Below, one piece after another: positions 12,235 to 15,409 of a DNA stretch of 15,409 nucleotides (position 1 is its first letter; the number at the start of each line of letters is the position of its first letter). Source of the stretch: Clostridiaceae bacterium (lineage in GTDB: Bacteria; Bacillota; Clostridia; Acetivibrionales; DUMC01); assembly GCA_012512865.1 (NCBI GenBank), contig JAAZDH010000358.1, forward strand, positions 1-15,409. The letters run 5' to 3'. The notes beneath the pieces were generated by a model that did no database searches, was not told the origin of the DNA, and saw nothing but the letters and a program-made list of their open reading frames with translations. The translations under genes were made by a program, and so were the position numbers.

Positions 12235-14916
12235 TTAACCAATTTTCTTACACTCCCGGGTTCTATAAATCATTTTAACCCGGTTCTTTAACAAGAGCAA
12301 CAGGAGGATTATAACAGAAGCAAGGTTTATGGCAGCTCCCATGTAAAATTTCTCCGGCACAAACCACAACTCTATCTCGTGGTAGCCTGCTTCGAGTTCA
12401 AAGGCCAGGAGGCAATCATCTATGGCCATTGTCTCGGTTTCACGGCCGTCCACCTTGACATGCCATCCTTTATTGTATGGTATTGTCATTACCATAAGGC
12501 AGTTATTTTCAGCTTCTGCATGGCCTACTACCCTGGTGTCGGTATAGCTTTCGATGGTCATTGTATTTTTACTTATAAGGGACATTGCCCTTTCAAAGGA
12601 TTCCTGGTTTAAACCATAGGAAAATATTTCAAACCAGCCCGATTCCGGGGCGGTTTCATTGAAGGTAAGTTCAAGTTCAACTAAAGCGCCGGCTTCGCAA
12701 AATCCGGGGTTGATAATGGTAGAATGACTGGGATTAAAAGAGATCTCCCTGCTATCCACCTTGACAACACCCTTGCCTTCCATCTTGTAGGGTGCTTTAT
12801 AGTAAAGGTAAACCTGCTGGTCGTTTTTTACTTGAAATCTTATCCTGGCCGTGGAACTTGTCTCCTTGTTGGGACGGGTGAAGTTATAGTACTGTGTTCC
12901 CAGGCTGCTAAAGGTCAAGTTAAAGTGGGTTCCATGCTCCTGTCCCACGGGGACAAGGATATCGTCTATGCCGCAAATATATTTAATAAAGGTATTTTGG
13001 GTTTCAAAGGGGTTTGTCCAAGCACTGTGGAATTTTTTCAGGTCAAGGGGAGCCAGGAAACCCGGTGACAAGGCATAAGGATTCCTGTAAACGGTTATTT
13101 CTTCGGTCGAACCAATATTTTCGTATAAGCGTTCCTCGATGTTCAAGGAACGGCGAAGCAGGTATTTAATACCGAAAATGGAGTCCAGTATTGCAGTAGA
13201 ACCTTCGTATTCGTAGCTATTGATGCTGTTGCTGTTGTAGCCCATGTTTTTAAACATTCTGACTGTCTTCACCGGTAAAGTGGACGAAAAAATCGAAAGG
13301 CCTTGATAGTTGTATAAAAATGGATCATTTGTTGTTTTTGGAGGAATGATTTCCATGCGGTAGAAACCTTCATCTTCTTTCTTGATGTCAGAAACCCACT
13401 TGCGAATTTCGGCAACTTCCTTGCCACTGGAATATCCCTCGCGGCTTGAGTACCCTTCAATTATATCGATATTAATGGTGGTAATGATTGTATTGGCCGT
13501 TATTTCGGCAATTATCACCAGGAAAATGGTCAAGGACTTTAACAGGATAGGATTCCTGGTTTTACATGATTTGTCAATCGTGAGGGCGACAGCATGTAGT
13601 GCAACGGCAATCATGCTTGAATACAGCGTTGTATATTCAATGGACGGGCTGTTGAATTTCCGGGAAACAACGATAATCCCGAAAATACACATGCTTATCA
13701 TGCCTACTTGTTTTCCCGTGAATTCATGAATCCTCTTGCAGGCTTCATAGCTTATCGACAGGACGAGGAATATGTAAACAAATGAAAACCGGTAGGGGAC
13801 CTGGTTGGGATAATGAAACCCGTGCCATATAAAATCCAGTACATTTAGGTTGAAACTCAGGATTAAAACTGAAAGCAGGGCCAGGTGCATGAGTTTTTCT
13901 TTGAGCTTGATGCTCCTGCATAAAAAATAAGCAGGTATAAGAATGAGAACGATAATCCCGCAGTACAGGTTGGGCATTCCTTCACGTATTGAGGGTAAGG
14001 CAGCGGTAAAGTGCCTGGTGATAAAGTCAAATATTTCAAAGTAGTGAAAAATGTTTCTCGGAAACGAGTCGTTGGCAGCGGAAGTTATTCTAAGGGCAAA
14101 ATAGGTGGGAAGCAGGAGTACCGCGGAAAGCCCCGCGGCCAAGATCGAAAACCCGGCAAATTTTAATGTTTTCTTGATTATTGCTGAAAACTGCCTGGGA
14201 CTGTTATAACGAAAAAGGCAAAGCGGGTAATAGAGTACGAGAAAAAAGCAGATGAAAAAAGCGATATAAAAATTGGAAAAAAGCGCTATTGCAAATGTAA
14301 TGCAATACAACAGGCCGCGTGAATCACGACATAATTTCACCAGCCCCAGTATGATAAGCGGCAGCAGGAAAATTGAATCCAGCCACATGATGTTCCATGA
14401 GAATGCCAGTACGTAACCGGAAAGTGCATAAAGCGTTGAAAATGCTGCAGTAACCAGGTTTTGTTCATCGTGGACACCTTTGAGGTAAATGGTAAAACAT
14501 GCACCCGCCAGGCCCACCTTTAGCAATGTTAAGAAAAGCACCGCCTCGGCCAGGTATTCTTTTGGGAACAGGACTGTAAGCAAGTTTAGCGGGCTTGCCA
14601 GGTAATATGCATATAGCGGCAGGAAGTTGGTGCCTAGCCCCCCCGACCAGGAATACAATAAACTTGAAAAGGATTTCAGCTTATCCTGCAAGCCGGATAT
14701 AAAGGGGGCATATTGGTGGTAAAGATCGATTATCAGCAAATCCCATTTTCCAAAGGGATATATTCCCAGGATTGCATAGGCTGTCCCAAGAATAATCACG
14801 GGGGAAAGAAAGGACATAATCACTACGTGGTGTCTTTTTAAAAGCATGTGGCATTTTTTCAAAAGCAAGCCTATTTGTTTTAAAAATTGTTTTAAAATAG
14901 GAGCTTCTTGTCTCAA
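12235..14916 (-). CDS. YfhO-family membrane protein (GT-C type)
   Basis: An 893-residue integral membrane protein of the YfhO family. The first helix (about 31-53, VVIMSFLSPVIILGTAYAIL) is followed by the family hallmark DLYHQYAPF (64-72), whose Asp is the likely catalytic residue of the GT-C fold. About a dozen further helices reach to about residue 490, then a large extracytoplasmic domain of about 350 residues and a final membrane helix (about 861-882). B. subtilis YfhO is required, with the polyprenyl-phosphate sugar synthase CsbB, for adding GlcNAc to lipoteichoic acid, and here the gene directly precedes a CsbB-like partner. The start is a TTG at 14916, preceded by AAAGGA at 12 bases; the next ATG (14847) lacks a ribosome binding site. 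The link to teichoic acid is inference. Confidence 0.9.
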   Translation of the reverse strand: MRQEAPILKQFLKQIGLLLKKCHMLLKRHHVVIMSFLSPVIILGTAYAILGIYPFGKWDLLIIDLYHQYAPFISGLQDKLKSFSSLLYSWSGGLGTNFLPLYAYYLASPLNLLTVLFPKEYLAEAVLFLTLLKVGLAGACFTIYLKGVHDEQNLVTAAFSTLYALSGYVLAFSWNIMWLDSIFLLPLIILGLVKLCRDSRGLLYCITFAIALFSNFYIAFFICFFLVLYYPLCLFRYNSPRQFSAIIKKTLKFAGFSILAAGLSAVLLLPTYFALRITSAANDSFPRNIFHYFEIFDFITRHFTAALPSIREGMPNLYCGIIVLILIPAYFLCRSIKLKEKLMHLALLSVLILSFNLNVLDFIWHGFHYPNQVPYRFSFVYIFLVLSISYEACKRIHEFTGKQVGMISMCIFGIIVVSRKFNSPSIEYTTLYSSMIAVALHAVALTIDKSCKTRNPILLKSLTIFLVIIAEITANTIITTINIDIIEGYSSREGYSSGKEVAEIRKWVSDIKKEDEGFYRMEIIPPKTTNDPFLYNYQGLSIFSSTLPVKTVRMFKNMGYNSNSINSYEYEGSTAILDSIFGIKYLLRRSLNIEERLYENIGSTEEITVYRNPYALSPGFLAPLDLKKFHSAWTNPFETQNTFIKYICGIDDILVPVGQEHGTHFNLTFSSLGTQYYNFTRPNKETSSTARIRFQVKNDQQVYLYYKAPYKMEGKGVVKVDSREISFNPSHSTIINPGFCEAGALVELELTFNETAPESGWFEIFSYGLNQESFERAMSLISKNTMTIESYTDTRVVGHAEAENNCLMVMTIPYNKGWHVKVDGRETETMAIDDCLLAFELEAGYHEIELWFVPEKFYMGAAINLASVIILLLLLLKNRVKMIYRTRECKKIG

Positions 14917-14952
14917 GCTATTTCATCATCCTTTGTACCAGCCAAGTGTATT

Positions 14953-14974
14953 AAACACGGCATATAGCGTGTTT
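14953..14974. other. Small hairpin in the yfhO-like gene leader
   Basis: AAACACG (14953-14959) pairs perfectly with CGTGTTT (14968-14974) around an eight-base loop. On the plus strand a T-rich run follows (TTGTTTTTATT), so it could end plus-strand transcription entering from the right-hand repeat-free gap; on the minus strand it lies in the leader of the yfhO-like gene. Weak stem, low certainty. Confidence 0.35.
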
Positions 14975-15044
14975 TGTTTTTATTCACCTTGTTTTATTTA
15001 TCATGTTTTTCATAATTATGTTTTTTCCTGTCTTGCCTTTATCT

Positions 15045-15073
15045 ATTATGACATATGCCTGTAATATTATCAA
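15045..15073 (-). promoter_or_regulatory. Probable promoter of the yfhO-GT2 operon
   Basis: On the minus strand TTGATA (15073-15068) and CATAAT (15050-15045) are separated by 17 bases, each matching the consensus at five of six positions. The predicted start near 15038 leaves a leader of about 120 bases that contains the small hairpin at 14953-14974. Confidence 0.6.
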
Positions 15074-15127
15074 GTGATATTAATCTTGTGGGTGTATTTA
15101 TTTTATATGACACATGATATGGCAAAA

Positions 15128-15165
15128 CGACTTCCGAGGGCTAATATTTAGGCAAAACTTATGCA
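15128..15165 (-). repeat. Copy of the dispersed intergenic repeat
   Basis: CGACTTCCGAGGGCTAATAT (15128-15147) is the reverse complement of a slightly diverged repeat core. The following bases (AGGCAAAACTTATGCATA) align with those after the next copy at 15231-15250 (AGCAAAGCTTACGGCTA), so similarity extends over about 38 bases. Confidence 0.75.
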
Positions 15166-15208
15166 TATTTAAAATTACAAGCATCTCTCTTCATTAACTA
15201 TACAGCGT

Positions 15209-15409
15209 GATGATTTCCTTAGGCTAATATTGGAGCAAAGCTTACGGCTAGTTGTGCTTAAGGCCAGAAAAAATCCGTAACTCACCACATGGATGTGGCG
15301 AGCCGTCACCTTAAGCCATGGATGGCGAGTGTGACGAGTAGGATTTTTTCGCCAGCCTTAAGCATTACTATCCGTAGCTGAAGCGACCATATTAGCCTAA
15401 GGAAGTCAT
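15209..15409. repeat. Large imperfect palindrome with two inner hairpins
   Basis: Two arms of about 75 bases face each other. TTCCTTAGGCTAATAT (15215-15230) is a perfect match to the complement of 15389-15404, TGCTTAAGGC (15255-15264) to 15355-15364, and AAAAAATCC (15268-15276) to 15341-15349. Between the arms lie two independent hairpins: CTCACCACAT/ATGTGGCGAG (15281-15302, one mismatch, two-base loop) and a GTCAC...GTGAC outer stem holding GCCAT/ATGGC (15305-15335). As single-stranded DNA or RNA this would fold into a long stem with a branched tip. The right edge is cut by the window end. Coding potential is absent. A miniature mobile element or a structured intergenic repeat fits best. Confidence 0.75.

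Noticed and set aside
13382..13729. 115-codon plus-strand frame inside the yfhO-like gene, and similar frames at 12379-13068
   Set aside because: They are antisense shadows of a long membrane-protein gene, without ribosome binding sites or recognisable domains.
15209..15409. tRNA, riboswitch or group II intron fragment
   Set aside because: No cloverleaf, no known aptamer core and no reverse transcriptase remnant are visible; the fold is explained by inverted repeat copies.

Overview
The window is an AT-rich chromosomal segment that looks like a member of the Clostridia (Bacillota). The evidence is the gene order DUF4321 - maf - radC - mreB - mreC - mreD - minC - minD - minE - mgsA, strong GGAGG-type ribosome binding sites, several TTG starts, sigma-A-like promoters (TTGACA/TATAAT with 17-base spacing) and the presence of both MinE and a MecA-type adaptor. 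I cannot name a genus from sequence reading alone; a Ruminiclostridium/Acetivibrio-like lineage is a guess.

Layout. Positions 1-420 hold degenerate copies of an intergenic repeat (core ATTAGCCTAAGGAAGTCGTC). Then comes lon (652-3099, +), ending in a near-perfect bidirectional terminator shared with a convergent mecA-like adaptor gene (3157-3780, -). A divergent promoter region separates mecA from a long + strand run of cell-envelope and division genes: a small membrane protein (DUF4321-like), maf, radC, mreB, mreC, mreD, minC, minD, minE and a methylglyoxal synthase homologue. From 11173 to 14916 two - strand genes form an operon: a very large YfhO-family membrane protein followed by a GtrB/CsbB-like glycosyltransferase. 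The window closes (15128-15409) with further copies of the same repeat family, two of them forming the arms of a roughly 200-base imperfect palindrome with two internal hairpins.

How the genes fit together. MreBCD organises lateral wall synthesis and MinCDE positions the division septum; Maf and RadC are their usual neighbours. The GT2/YfhO pair matches the two-component CsbB-YfhO logic in which a polyprenyl-phosphate sugar is made on the cytoplasmic face and transferred outside, for example onto lipoteichoic acid. Lon and MecA both belong to protein quality control, Lon as a self-contained protease and MecA as a ClpC adaptor.

No clearly new multi-gene system is visible. The observations most worth a second look are: (1) a possible promoter-dependent RNA switch in front of radC-mreBCD, where an upstream segment could compete with a hairpin covering the radC ribosome binding site; (2) a methylglyoxal synthase homologue in which the positions equal to the catalytic Asp71 and His98 of the E. 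coli enzyme are Ala and Tyr; (3) the palindromic repeat element and the fact that both ends of the window fall in one repeat family; and (4) degenerate 14- and 16-18-base tandem repeats in otherwise empty gaps of the operon.
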